Shown here: positions 36,556-46,330 of the stretch, in pieces
Layout of the letters: every line of letters starts with the position of its first letter
Position numbering within the stretch: the first letter of the stretch is position 1
Assembly: GCA_014529385.2 (NCBI GenBank)
Contig: CM043956.1
Span: 86,045,721 to 86,109,720, forward strand
From: Adiantum capillus-veneris
Lineage: Eukaryota > Streptophyta > Polypodiopsida > Polypodiales > Pteridaceae
Length of the DNA stretch: 64,000 nucleotides
Direction of reading: 5' to 3'
The notes under the pieces: model-generated
Told to the model about the DNA's origin: nothing
Seen by the model: the letters and a program-made list of their open reading frames with translations, nothing else
The model's database searches: none
Translations under genes and position numbers: made by a program

Positions 36556-36560
36556 ATCAT
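36556..36560 (+). other. Target-site duplication, left copy (ATCAT)
   Basis: The five bases atcat before the 5' LTR are repeated exactly at 45,519-45,523 after the 3' LTR. This is the expected mark of integrase-made insertion. Confidence 0.95.
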
Positions 36561-36853
36561 TGTTAACCCTCACGGCTCACGGACACCTATCGCCTACGAC
36601 GGACGTGTATTATGTATTTGGTAGAGTCAGGTACCGGGCTTGTCGGTCCAATAGGGAAAGGTAGAGTGATCGCCGATGAGAGGCGCACTTTAACTTGGAC
36701 ATTCAAGGGATTAGTTGGCTAAGCATGGGCGCCCAAGTGTGAATGGGGTGAGCTCCTATAAAAGCCAACTAAACCTAATTTTTACTCATTCTCTCATTTG
36801 TGCAATTGAAGAGTGCTCTTGCTCCATCTCCATCTTCTTCTTCTTCACCTCCT

Positions 36854-36884
<31 letters not shown>

Positions 36885-37134
36885 GAGAGTGTGTGTGCGA
36901 TCGAGCATTACGAAGGCACGACGGCGGTGAAGCGGTTGAGCGCGGCACGACTGCAGCTTCTTCTTCATCGCGGCGAGGAATCCACCACGAAGGCGAGCGT
37001 AGAGCGGTGAGTGACACACCCTTTGTTTTCTTGAGCTTGCTAGTTTAGGCTTGTTGTGTGCTTGGAGCCGTTTGTGGCTCGCACACGGTGTATTGGCAAG
37101 TCCCTTGCTTCGACAGTGCGGCAAGGAGCGCACA
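36561..37134 (+). repeat. GagPR-1 5' LTR (574 bp)
   Basis: It starts TGTTAACCCTCACGG and ends GCGCACA. It is nearly identical to 44,946-45,518: one G indel near 36,730, one G/A near 36,809 and one T/C near 36,928. A GT-GA microsatellite (36,855-36,887) has the same length in both LTRs. Confidence 0.95.
36757..36764 (+). promoter_or_regulatory. TATA box in the GagPR-1 5' LTR
   Basis: The sequence tataaaag lies about 196 bases into the LTR, with a TC-rich stretch downstream that would hold the transcription start. It is the likely promoter of the genomic RNA. The 3' LTR copy is at 45,141-45,148. Confidence 0.6.
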
Positions 37135-37138
37135 TTTT

Positions 37139-37157
37139 TGGCGCCGTTGCCGGGGAT
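37139..37157 (+). other. GagPR-1 primer binding site (tRNA-Asp)
   Basis: Nineteen bases (tggcgccgttgccggggat) are complementary to the 3' end of plant tRNA-Asp, four bases after the LTR. This primer is typical of Tat/Athila-type plant elements. Confidence 0.9.
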
Positions 37158-38155
37158 ATGCCCTACACTAAGCTCGGTTAGCACTTTACGCTTCCTTGTG
37201 GTGCAATTTCTATCATAGGAAAGGCAGGGAAGGAGCGTGTGGAGATTTCTGTTTTTTGCGTTTTCTGCATTTGCTGTCAAGTTTCAATTTCTGCTATTGT
37301 CTGCGTTTTTTCAATTTCTGCAATTTTTGCATTTTCAAGTTCGGCGTTTTCAATTTCTGCAATTTTCTGCATTTCTGCGTTTTTTTTAAATTTTCTGCAA
37401 TTTCTGTATTTTCTGCAATTTCTACGTTTTTTCTGCAATTTCTGAATTTCTGCGTTTTTTGAAATTTCTACATATCTGCATTTTCTGCATTTTTTGCATA
37501 TCTGCGTTTTCAATTTCTGTATTTTCTGCACCAAAAGGAAAAAGAAAGAAAAAAATTCTTTAAAAAATAATAATAATAATAAAATAAAATTTAAAAAAAA
37601 AAGAAAAAAAAATTTGGAAATTAAAAACGCGAGCGAGCGGGCGGCGAAATTTTTCGAAAATAAAAAACGTGACTCTTAAAACGGACGGGTTGGTTTGTAT
37701 AAAAGGCAGATCGGGATCGGGATCATTTTCCCAAGCCCAAGCCCAAGCCCAAGCCCAGGCCCAAGCCCAGGCCTCAGTCCTCAGGCTTATGATATATACT
37801 AGACTCACTCTTATATATATACCCTACTCCCTCAAGAGAGAATGAGAGCATGTGGGACAAGTCCTCCACTCTCCTCCCTTCTCTTCCCACTTGCACCCTT
37901 AGACTTTCTAGTTTGGGCCTAGTTCCCTACTGGAAATTGACAGTTTTAGGGATTTCGAGGGCATAGAGTCACCAAACGGAGGGCTGTAAAGCACGGCACG
38001 ACCCTCTGACCGATACGCTCATTTCGAGCTATCACACGGCCCATTCCACGACACGCTCTAAAAAATCTAACAAAAAAACAAACAAAAAACACGCTAAAAA
38101 CTAGTCACAAGGCCTCCTAGAGCAGCTTTTTGACACCTTAGGGTATCAGAAGCAC
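37158..38155 (+). other. GagPR-1 leader with two low-complexity arrays
   Basis: The kilobase between primer site and gag has no long open frame. At 37,240-37,540 degenerate copies of ttctgcaattt/ttctgcgtttt run in tandem. At 37,729-37,772 the hexamer cccaag/cccagg is repeated about seven times. An A-rich stretch lies between them. Packaging signals would be expected in this leader (inference). Confidence 0.7.
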
Positions 38156-40780
38156 ATGCACTTACGCTCTGGGCGGGTGTTAGAGCACGATCACATTGGT
38201 AGTGCCTCTGTTCATACGGACACCCATTACCCATCCACGATAAGCTCTAGACCCTCAGCGGGGACACAAGGTAGCACCACCCAAGACCCTAAAATAGCTG
38301 CTAGTGATTCCTCCTCCGACTCAGAAATCATGGAAGCATACCCTAACCAAAACAGTGAGAGAGAAGGCCATGCACCTCCCGAAGCTCCACAGCCTAGTAC
38401 TAGTATGTTTAGCCGTTTCATGGAAACATTAGGTAGAGCTACTCGCTCGGAACCTGATGCAAATGAAGCACACGAAGGGGGTGGGGAAGTGGACTCTCCT
38501 TTCACATCGCACGTGGACCCCACACCCCCAAAGAGTGTCCATGTGGATATCCTGCCAACTTCTTACCAAGAAGGCCCTATTGAGCTGCCTCCTTCAGAAG
38601 TTCCCTCTAGAGTACCGTTGTTGATAAGTAAAACCACGGGGAGCCACATTGCTTCTACCTCACAAGAAACCATTAACACGTGGACTCTAGAAGGATTGTT
38701 CATTAATGATCATTGGACATACGACCTCCACACTGAGGTGTTGACGGATCTACACTCTGGCCACGCCTACCATGTAGGATGGATAGAGATTGTACAATCC
38801 ACCTCTAGTGCCACGAGCATCGAAGATCAACAGAAAATGATCTGTAATGTTATCCATGGCATTATTCAATCAGAAAGGCAAAACCAAGGGGTAAATATAC
38901 TCTCAACTGGCCCCATGAGATTTCTGGATACGAGCAAGGCTCAACAGCCTACCCTATCACAAATGGAGACTCCTCTAATGAGCCCCATGGACCCATCTTA
39001 CGTCATTTCACCTGGGTCCTCTATGCAATCTGAGCCTCCGAGCGAAAACTTTAGCTTCCCTAACTTGGCTCAACCCTCTATTAAGGAAAACACAGTGCTC
39101 ACTCCAGGGATAAGCCTAACAGAGAATGTACCGATGACATCTACGGTTAGCGCAGTGCCACTACCTAGTGTCGTAGTACCTAATATGGGGCCTCGATCGT
39201 ATGTGCCTCTAGCCCCTTATGCACACATGGCCCCCACACCTCCAATTGTACCACTTGCTTATGCTCCTCGAGTGCCGCTCCCTAGCTCTTATCCGAGTGG
39301 ACCTATGCCCGGTTATGTTCCATATCCTGCATCATCTACACATATGCCAAGACCGATACCCGTTCCTCTCCCACATATGATTCCAAGAGTACCTCCACCG
39401 GCCCTGCCTCCTCACATAGGTGACTTGGCAGCATTTCCTCAAACCATAGGTCGATCTATCGCGGAAAATATGCGTCATGCATCTGATAGAGAGCCTAAAA
39501 GTAAGGCAGTACAAATTGCCAAACTCACGCAAAAATTCAATGGGGACGAAGATTCTAGGAAACACATTGAAGTGTTTGAACAAGTATGTGATTCCTTAGG
39601 GGAACGCAACGAACTACATAAGTGCAATGGCTTAAGCTTGACATTAAGTGGGAAGGCTGGAGATTGGTATAGGACCCTAAGGGTGGACGAGAAAACAATC
39701 TACCCTACCCTTCGAAGGTTGTTTCTAAAGGAGTACATACGAGAAGGTGTGCTTTGGGGTGTGGCATCTCAACTACAGAAGGCCGAACATAAGGAAGGAG
39801 AGTCAGTAAGGGACTTCATTAGTCGTCTAAAGCACTTAAACTCTCGCTGCCCTGTAAATGAGCGCTTCAACAATAACCAACTGCTTGATCGATTCATTCG
39901 AGGGTTGAGGAATGAAGGAATCTATAATGGACTAGTGATTAGAGGTATCACAACCTGGGAAGATGTCACTGCCAATGCAATCCAATTAGAGGACAACTTG
40001 ATGATAGCAGGCATGAGGGTGTCTACTGACATGAGATCCACTAGCTCACAAGCCATTGAGTATGAACCCATGACTGCAAAGCCCATTGCCAATGAGCCAA
40101 AGGTATTTGAGACATTCTTGACAGACCTCACCAAGGCAATCCAAGAGTCTCTTAAGGATAATCGACCCCCTCAAAATAGTCACATGTATACAAGAAGGGA
40201 GCAACAATGGTGTTCCATTTGCTTAGGTCCACATAGCACTAGTGAGTGCCCTACGTTTAGAGTAAAATTTAATGGAACTTGCAATGCATGTGGTAGGTAT
40301 GGTCACCAAGGTAAGGATTTTTTAATGATCAAACGTATGATGGCAAATAGACCACCTGTAGCCTGGACGGATGCGCCTCGAGCTCCTGTATTGATGCCTA
40401 CTCCACCTGTTGAGCAACTACCGCAACACATGGTCCCTAGATCTCAAAATGTTGTACAAGCTACACCGTTACCACCTCCTGTGCTAGGACCGCAGCCCCC
40501 GCATCCAAGAGTCGCCCCTATGAACCAAGTGGGTTGCGAGCCATCAAATGCTTACGCAGATGGCTGTGAGGAGGAAATAGACACTAGTATTGCCTATGGA
40601 CTTGATACATTGGAAGAGTGTCCTATATACTACATGGAAGATTGTTGGGGACAAGTCAAGCCGGTTTATCAAGCTGCTGCTCTCGCATCCAGAGGTCAAA
40701 ATATCAACACCCAGGCTAGGAGGCCACCTTCAATGCTACGAGTGTGGTGGACCACATCGAGTAGCGGAGTGCCCTATTAG
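38156..40780 (+). CDS. GagPR-1 gag (874 codons)
   Basis: The frame opens at ATG 38,156 (MHLRSGRVLEHDHIG). The first 450 residues are Pro/Ser-rich and poorly ordered. The gag domain spans about residues 454-620, with QKFNGDEDSRKHIEVF, LSLTLSGKAGDWYRTL and FISRLKHLNSRCP. Two zinc knuckles follow: CSICLGPHSTSEC near residue 684 (CX2CX3HX4C) and CNACGRYGHQGKDF near residue 707, whose last Cys is Phe. A Pro-rich stretch precedes the end at TAG 40,778. The third zinc knuckle lies in another frame that overlaps the last 190 bases, so this frame probably continues into it by a +1 shift or has suffered a 1-base change. The protein would build the particle and bind the RNA. Confidence 0.8.
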   Translation: MHLRSGRVLEHDHIGSASVHTDTHYPSTISSRPSAGTQGSTTQDPKIAASDSSSDSEIMEAYPNQNSEREGHAPPEAPQPSTSMFSRFMETLGRATRSEPDANEAHEGGGEVDSPFTSHVDPTPPKSVHVDILPTSYQEGPIELPPSEVPSRVPLLISKTTGSHIASTSQETINTWTLEGLFINDHWTYDLHTEVLTDLHSGHAYHVGWIEIVQSTSSATSIEDQQKMICNVIHGIIQSERQNQGVNILSTGPMRFLDTSKAQQPTLSQMETPLMSPMDPSYVISPGSSMQSEPPSENFSFPNLAQPSIKENTVLTPGISLTENVPMTSTVSAVPLPSVVVPNMGPRSYVPLAPYAHMAPTPPIVPLAYAPRVPLPSSYPSGPMPGYVPYPASSTHMPRPIPVPLPHMIPRVPPPALPPHIGDLAAFPQTIGRSIAENMRHASDREPKSKAVQIAKLTQKFNGDEDSRKHIEVFEQVCDSLGERNELHKCNGLSLTLSGKAGDWYRTLRVDEKTIYPTLRRLFLKEYIREGVLWGVASQLQKAEHKEGESVRDFISRLKHLNSRCPVNERFNNNQLLDRFIRGLRNEGIYNGLVIRGITTWEDVTANAIQLEDNLMIAGMRVSTDMRSTSSQAIEYEPMTAKPIANEPKVFETFLTDLTKAIQESLKDNRPPQNSHMYTRREQQWCSICLGPHSTSECPTFRVKFNGTCNACGRYGHQGKDFLMIKRMMANRPPVAWTDAPRAPVLMPTPPVEQLPQHMVPRSQNVVQATPLPPPVLGPQPPHPRVAPMNQVGCEPSNAYADGCEEEIDTSIAYGLDTLEECPIYYMEDCWGQVKPVYQAAALASRGQNINTQARRPPSMLRVWWTTSSSGVPY

Positions 40781-41969
40781 GCTGCAAAAGAATGCTGCAC
40801 AGATGCAAATGAATCAAGGGAGCACGTCTGCAATGCCAATACTCACATGTAATCGTTGTGGCATAGATCACTTGATTGCCCAATGCCCCTATAACCCAAA
40901 TGCGCCTAAAATCACACCCCTGAATTTGGTCGAAATTGCTAGTGTGATGTCACCAATACCACCCGTCGCACCCGCTTATGCGATTACACGGTCCATGCTT
41001 CAAGGGCCAGGACATATCCTCGAAGAGAGAGATACCGCGTCAGTTATCCAAGCAAAGAAAAAGAAGACACGAAGGAAGAAGTCGCAGAATACGGAAAATT
41101 CAAAGCCAAGTTCCAAAACAAACATAGGAACAGGAGATGACCCCGTGTATATGAATGACCTCGAGGATGATTCAGATTCAATCGAGACAATGGAGACTAG
41201 AACCAATACCACAAAGGGAAAGACCGACAAAGAAAACCGTAACATGGAACCAAATGAAAACCGAATAAGAGAAAACCATAAAGAGCCTCTGAAAACACCA
41301 CAAGTGTTTCCAAATCCAATCCAAGACCCCCAAGATAAACCGCAGGGGCAAAAAGGGAAGAATCGTAAAAAGAAGATTGGGACGTACCCAAACCCAGTAG
41401 ACGAGATTGAGCAGGTGAAACATCTAAGAGGTTTAGTGGAGGAGACTCAAAGGAAACTAGAACCAGAACCCATGCATATCAAAATTCATGACACAGTGTT
41501 TCCCACGCAAGTTCATCCACCCCACATGAACCATAGACCGTTAGCCATATCTAGTATCATCCAAGAAGGGAGTGAGGACAGGACATCAGAAAGTGAGCAT
41601 ACACCTTTCTTGTTGGAAAGGATGTTTAACGAAGGAATACCTGATCCCATTGAGGAATATGAGATTCCATCCTCACCAGTTCCTAGTCAAGGACCTACAC
41701 CCTACAAAACGCCAATGAATGTTGCCAAACTAGTGGACTTCATGTCTTCTGAGGTCCGAACCACGATCATAGCAAAGCTGTATGGAGATCCTGAGTTATT
41801 CCTTGCACTTCGAGCATTCCTTGACGGAGAGCTACGAACGGGATTACCGCAGTTTGCGCAACCAAATAGGCCTGACTCGATTATGATTGATGAGGAAAAT
41901 CATGTGCAATCACTTGACTTAGATGGACACGAGTCTGTGATCGAGGTACCCATTAACGAATTAGGGTAG
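40590..41969 (+). CDS. GagPR-1 gag extension with zinc knuckles 3 and 4
   Basis: This frame is +1 relative to gag and overlaps it from 40,590 to 40,780. From about 40,710 it carries CYECGGPHRVAEC and CNRCGIDHLIAQC, both CX2CX3HX4C. A basic, Lys-rich, disordered region (KKKKTRRKKSQN) follows, then an ordered-looking stretch VAKLVDFMSSEVRTTIIAK. It ends at TAG 41,967-41,969, but the same frame continues at once into the protease. The ATG at 40,590 is unlikely to be a real start. Expression probably depends on the gag start and a frameshift. Confidence 0.65.
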   Translation: MPMDLIHWKSVLYTTWKIVGDKSSRFIKLLLSHPEVKISTPRLGGHLQCYECGGPHRVAECPIRLQKNAAQMQMNQGSTSAMPILTCNRCGIDHLIAQCPYNPNAPKITPLNLVEIASVMSPIPPVAPAYAITRSMLQGPGHILEERDTASVIQAKKKKTRRKKSQNTENSKPSSKTNIGTGDDPVYMNDLEDDSDSIETMETRTNTTKGKTDKENRNMEPNENRIRENHKEPLKTPQVFPNPIQDPQDKPQGQKGKNRKKKIGTYPNPVDEIEQVKHLRGLVEETQRKLEPEPMHIKIHDTVFPTQVHPPHMNHRPLAISSIIQEGSEDRTSESEHTPFLLERMFNEGIPDPIEEYEIPSSPVPSQGPTPYKTPMNVAKLVDFMSSEVRTTIIAKLYGDPELFLALRAFLDGELRTGLPQFAQPNRPDSIMIDEENHVQSLDLDGHESVIEVPINELG

Positions 41970-43334
41970 TATTTTGAAGGCGACGAGTCTAATGCGACCC
42001 TACCCATCACTACCAAGGGATTAACTATAAAGGGAATTCTTGATGGTGGTGCGGGAGTTAGCATCGTTACAAAAGATTGTTGGGAATCCATGGGAAAACC
42101 CCGCCTCAGTGTTACTAACATTGTGGTAAAGATGGCAAATGGTACCATAGCCAAACCTATGGGGATGCTCAAGGATCTTAAGATCAAAGTTCTAGGACAC
42201 AAGGTACGACATACGTTCATTGTAATGGATTTCTCTAAACACCTTATGTCATATGAAATGATTTTAGGACGACCATTCACGAGGGAAGCACAAATGGTTC
42301 ACGATTGGTCTAAAAATCATGTCTATTTGCAATTCCAAGACTCTGTCCTTAGAGTGGATTTGGTGACTGGTAAGGTACACCCCTTAGGGAGTAAAACCAT
42401 TATTGATCATCGCTCTGACACCACAGTTCACTCGGCCCCACTACAATATTGTTACACTTGTAAGAAGGATACAGACATTGGCCAAGATTCTCCTTACATG
42501 GATGTGTTACCGGGTATGACTGAGTCGGACAATGTGAATTGGGTCCACCTAGCATCAACCATAGACACTTGGGGAAATAGAGGGACGACCTGGGTAACAC
42601 CTGAGGGGGATGAAATGCCTATACCCCTAAATATGCTACAAGCAATGCATATCGCTTCTGACAAGACTCATCCTAATGTAACGAAGAAAACATACAAGTG
42701 GGTCCCTAAAGCTTCTTTAGTGACCATATCTAGTGCTAAAAAACAGAAGCCTTGTAAGAAACGTACCACTCGCTCCAAGAAAAGTAAGAAAATGTTGCGA
42801 TGGATCCCTAAACGACTATTGGAAGCCCAAGGCTACTATCAAGGAAATGATCAAATCTGGGTGCCAAAACGTAGATTGTGCTCTTACCTATCACCTGACC
42901 CAAGTGAGCCCAATCCCGTAGATCCAAAACGAATCAATGATCGTGGAAAGAACAAAATCACAGAATGCTACACACCTAGTCCAGAGCTAGTTTGGGTACC
43001 AAAGAAAGAACGATTTGTTCCACCTAGCTCAGGAAGGGGGGAGTCCCATGAAGCTTCTAGCTCCTCATGTAATACATCCATAGAGGTAAAAGCTTCTACA
43101 CCGCCTCCATCTATAGTAGTGGACCTCAATGAAGCTACAAAAGAATCCACACCTCCCAGTGTTCAAGAATCACCTAATGAACCACTTCAAGTTCGATCCT
43201 GGGACAGTACCTTACCACCGTTGCAACTCGACAAGGCACCTAGGGTAATAGAAAACTACTGGCAAAAATCCTCACCTATTACCAACTGGAACAATTGGTT
43301 TCAAAGGGTGACAAGCTCATTTCAAATGGTATGA
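41970..43334 (+). CDS. GagPR-1 retropepsin and C-terminal WVPK-repeat region
   Basis: This directly follows the TAG, in the same frame. The protease active site is ILDGGAGVSIV (Asp codon at 42,042-42,044), with ILGRPFTREA about 70 residues later in the usual flap-to-end position. Many plant retropepsins have D-S/T-G-A; here the second residue is Gly, as in some Athila-type DGGA forms. After the protease come about 200 residues with four spaced copies of a W-V/I-P-K motif (near 42,699, 42,801, 42,858 and 42,993), each followed by basic residues. No RT motif is present. It ends at TGA 43,332. The function of the WVPK region is unknown. Confidence 0.75.
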   Translation, partial: YFEGDESNATLPITTKGLTIKGILDGGAGVSIVTKDCWESMGKPRLSVTNIVVKMANGTIAKPMGMLKDLKIKVLGHKVRHTFIVMDFSKHLMSYEMILGRPFTREAQMVHDWSKNHVYLQFQDSVLRVDLVTGKVHPLGSKTIIDHRSDTTVHSAPLQYCYTCKKDTDIGQDSPYMDVLPGMTESDNVNWVHLASTIDTWGNRGTTWVTPEGDEMPIPLNMLQAMHIASDKTHPNVTKKTYKWVPKASLVTISSAKKQKPCKKRTTRSKKSKKMLRWIPKRLLEAQGYYQGNDQIWVPKRRLCSYLSPDPSEPNPVDPKRINDRGKNKITECYTPSPELVWVPKKERFVPPSSGRGESHEASSSSCNTSIEVKASTPPPSIVVDLNEATKESTPPSVQESPNEPLQVRSWDSTLPPLQLDKAPRVIENYWQKSSPITNWNNWFQRVTSSFQMV

Positions 43335-44945
43335 TCAACCCAAGGAAGGGGGGAGTGTTTGCTGACAGTCATCATTCATTTGTTTCCCTCTCAACCTTTT
43401 TCCCTGACCTCTTAATTCCAATCTTAGGGAATGTACATATAAAGCTTTATACTCACAAAAAAAAAAAAAAAGAGCAAGAGCAATTAGCAAACGAGTATGC
43501 ACATTAAAGTCAAAACATTGACTCAGACCTACACATGTCACATCTGGTACAGTGAAACAGAAACCTATGCCATAAAACACCATTGATCCTCATCACTTGA
43601 GTGATGGAGGGTAGGTAAGATTAGTACGATAGGAGTGTTTCTGTTTTAGAGTTGAGAGATTAGCGAAGTTATCTTTTCCCACTGATGTGCCTCCTAGAGG
43701 TATTCCTTTTGTTTCCTAGTGTGTACAGGAGCGTGTTGCTATTGATAGGATTTGGACCTTCATAGAACCTTCAAATCAAGCGCGACCATCAACACAAACA
43801 GGTGTTTCTTGTCCATTAGCATTGCCCTTATCTTTTTGCATCCATGTTTGTCTGCTTTGATTGTGATTGGTAGCATAATATTCAGCGCATTTGCTTAGTA
43901 TCAAACATTTAATTCAATGTAATGTTTTGTCATAATCACTTGTTTAGGTGTAAAAATCAAGCAGTCCGACTAAGCTAGTTTGACCAAGCTAGGTATTAGA
44001 AATCTTCTCTTAATACCATGGGGAATGCCTTCCTAATAAGCAATGGTTACTTAGGTTCTTAATCCGATTTAGGCAGCATTGTATGAAATGTACTAGGGCT
44101 TTCTAGTGGGCTTGACCCTATTGACCTTTAGCTTAAGTATTATAAAGGGAGTTTACTAATGTGATGAGCCTGGGGAGTGTATCAGTGTTATATGACCCCC
44201 CAAAGTTACAAAATTTAAATGTTGAAAATGAACAAACAAAAAATCAAAGTGCCACAATGTAAAATTTTAAGCTGGAAGAGAAATCTCAGCTTGATTTGGT
44301 ACTTCACTCACATGTATCGCCTATGGTACTAGAGCCCTAGAGGTTCCCAGTGTGGGCGCTTTTCCTTGAGAAGCAAAAAACCCAAGGCATACAAAATAAG
44401 CACCCACTTCAAAATTGAATCAATGTGAAAAGACTTTGGGGAGTCAAAGAAAAAGTAATCAGTCAGGCGATGATTTCATGAGAAATTCCTTTTATGGTAG
44501 CTTAACTACAAAGTTTTCTAGATATAGCCTCTAGTCAGCCCTCGAACATGAATACTTGGCTCTCGCGATTAAACAACTTAATTGACCAGTGAAAATTAAG
44601 AAGCTTACCCATGGTATTAATATTCGATCTCTAGTGCTTTTTGACCATCAAATTAGCAACCCCAGACTTGTTTAATTTTTTGCCTTTACATCTGTTTATG
44701 CATTTGATTACATTGCAATTTAATGTTCATTGCTGACAAATTGTTTGAAATTCTTTTTCCAATCAATGTGTCTACCTAAAACTGCATATGCTTTTTAAGA
44801 GAATGCAATTACTGTGCCAATGTTGTTTGATTTTGCAGTGACTGAAGAAGGATAAGGACATTCATCTCAAATTCTCTTCCACCTCGACGACCCAGCTTCA
44901 ACTCAATAGCTTCCGAGGACGGAATCTACATCAGGAAGGGGGGCA
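43335..44945 (+). other. GagPR-1 non-coding 3' region with two polypurine tracts
   Basis: There is no gene here. A purine run aaggaaggggggag (43,342-43,355) follows the protease stop and is itself followed by TG. A second, aggaaggggggca (44,933-44,945), directly precedes the 3' LTR and is the true plus-strand primer. An A15 run lies near 43,458. The region where RT and integrase would be expected in an autonomous relative contains only AT-rich sequence. Confidence 0.75.
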
Positions 44946-45237
44946 TGTTAACCCTCACGGCTCACGGACACCTATCGCCTACGACGGACGTGTATTATGT
45001 ATTTGGTAGAGTCAGGTACCGGGCTTGTCGGTCCAATAGGGAAAGGTAGAGTGATCGCCGATGAGAGGCGCACTTTAACTTGGACATTCAAGGGATTAGT
45101 TGGCTAAGCATGGCGCCCAAGTGTGAATGGGGTGAGCTCCTATAAAAGCCAACTAAACCTAATTTTTACTCATTCTCTCATTTGTGCAATTAAAGAGTGC
45201 TCTTGCTCCATCTCCATCTTCTTCTTCTTCACCTCCT

Positions 45238-45268
<31 letters not shown>

Positions 45269-45518
45269 GAGAGTGTGTGTGCGATCGAGCATTACGAAGG
45301 CACGACGGCGGCGAAGCGGTTGAGCGCGGCACGACTGCAGCTTCTTCTTCATCGCGGCGAGGAATCCACCACGAAGGCGAGCGTAGAGCGGTGAGTGACA
45401 CACCCTTTGTTTTCTTGAGCTTGCTAGTTTAGGCTTGTTGTGTGCTTGGAGCCGTTTGTGGCTCGCACACGGTGTATTGGCAAGTCCCTTGCTTCGACAG
45501 TGCGGCAAGGAGCGCACA
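44946..45518 (+). repeat. GagPR-1 3' LTR (573 bp)
   Basis: It starts TGTTAACCC after the polypurine tract and ends GCGCACA before the right ATCAT. Its TATA box (tataaaag) is at 45,141-45,148 and a GT-GA tract lies around 45,238-45,270. Confidence 0.95.
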
Positions 45519-45523
45519 ATCAT
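45519..45523 (+). other. Target-site duplication, right copy (ATCAT)
   Basis: Exact repeat of 36,556-36,560. Confidence 0.95.
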
Positions 45524-46330
45524 CGACCTATTAAAAGTTTAGTTTATAACATTGATTTTCTATGTCACAATAATATCCCTGAATGTGCTTGTGATAACTT
45601 TAAAACTTTTTGTAACGATTTTGGGGATTTAGCTAGGTATGTTTGCACTTGTGATCTCAAGGTTATTAATGATCCTACAATTCAAAAATTCACGAAGAAA
45701 GGACTGAATCATATTCTAGTTTTTTCCAAAACGCCCCTACCTTGCCCTAGATCAGCTTTACTTAGTTGTTTGGCTGACCTGGTCAATACTGGAGAAGATA
45801 GTCCTATTGGACTTAACCAATTCGGTTCGACAATATTTTCTAGAAAAATCACCTCTTTTACCACATAAATGGTTGTCTAGTGATAGCACTTCAACTTAAA
45901 ATTTAAACTCGCACAAAATTGGTTTGTTGTTGTTCTTGATAAAGTTTTCAATTGCCCTACTATCATTTTCAAAAATCTCGCTTGGAAAGCCACTCACTTG
46001 CAACTATCTCGTGGAAAGAAACAATCTTAAAATCTCAATTCTACTACACAATTCCTGTAATGGGGTGACTATGAATACCACTTTATCTGGAAACGAGACA
46101 ATCTTAAAATCTTGTCCATAGAATTTAAAAAAAAAAAGAGTAACCAACCACATAAAGCGGCACTTAACACATGTATTAGTCTTCTTTACATGATCTTATA
46201 TTCCTCTTCTAACTACTTTTTTTGTGTTAGAAGACATCAAACATCTCATTCACAAATTCTATCTCATTGGATTCAAAAGAAACGACCTAATTAATACTAT
46301 CACAAAGGCTTTTTCACAAACTAATAGGCA
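45524..46330 (+). pseudogene. Decayed open frame of the interrupted element, downstream part
   Basis: The frame entering from the target site is open to 45,868. It includes CACDNFKTFCNDFGDLARYV, CTCDLKVINDPTIQKF and KGLNHILVFSK. A second block, WFVVVLDKVFNCPTIIFKNL, follows in another frame and fits the DKA-type step that follows this motif in such RT families (recollection). Further on, HLIHKFYLIGFKRNDLI is plausible coding. The RT catalytic motif is not seen before similarity fades at about 46,330. Confidence 0.4.

Larger units (their letters stand above)
36561..45518 (+). mobile_element. GagPR-1: young non-autonomous LTR retrotransposon
   Basis: This is a structurally complete 8,958-bp element: two LTRs of 574 and 573 bp, ATCAT duplications, a tRNA-Asp primer site, a long leader, gag with four zinc knuckles, a retropepsin, and a polypurine tract. 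RT, RNase H and integrase are absent: after the protease frame ends at 43,334 only 1.6 kb of non-coding DNA remains. The primer site and the TATA-containing LTR suggest the Tat/Athila side of plant Ty3/Gypsy. It resembles gag-only elements described in plants (TR-GAG type). It must borrow RT and integrase from an autonomous partner. The LTRs differ at three positions by my reading, so insertion is recent. Confidence 0.9.

Noticed and set aside
43455-43475. A15 run in GagPR-1 as a poly(A) tail of a retroposed gene
   Set aside because: No target duplication or gene-like sequence is attached, and the run lies inside the element's 3' region.
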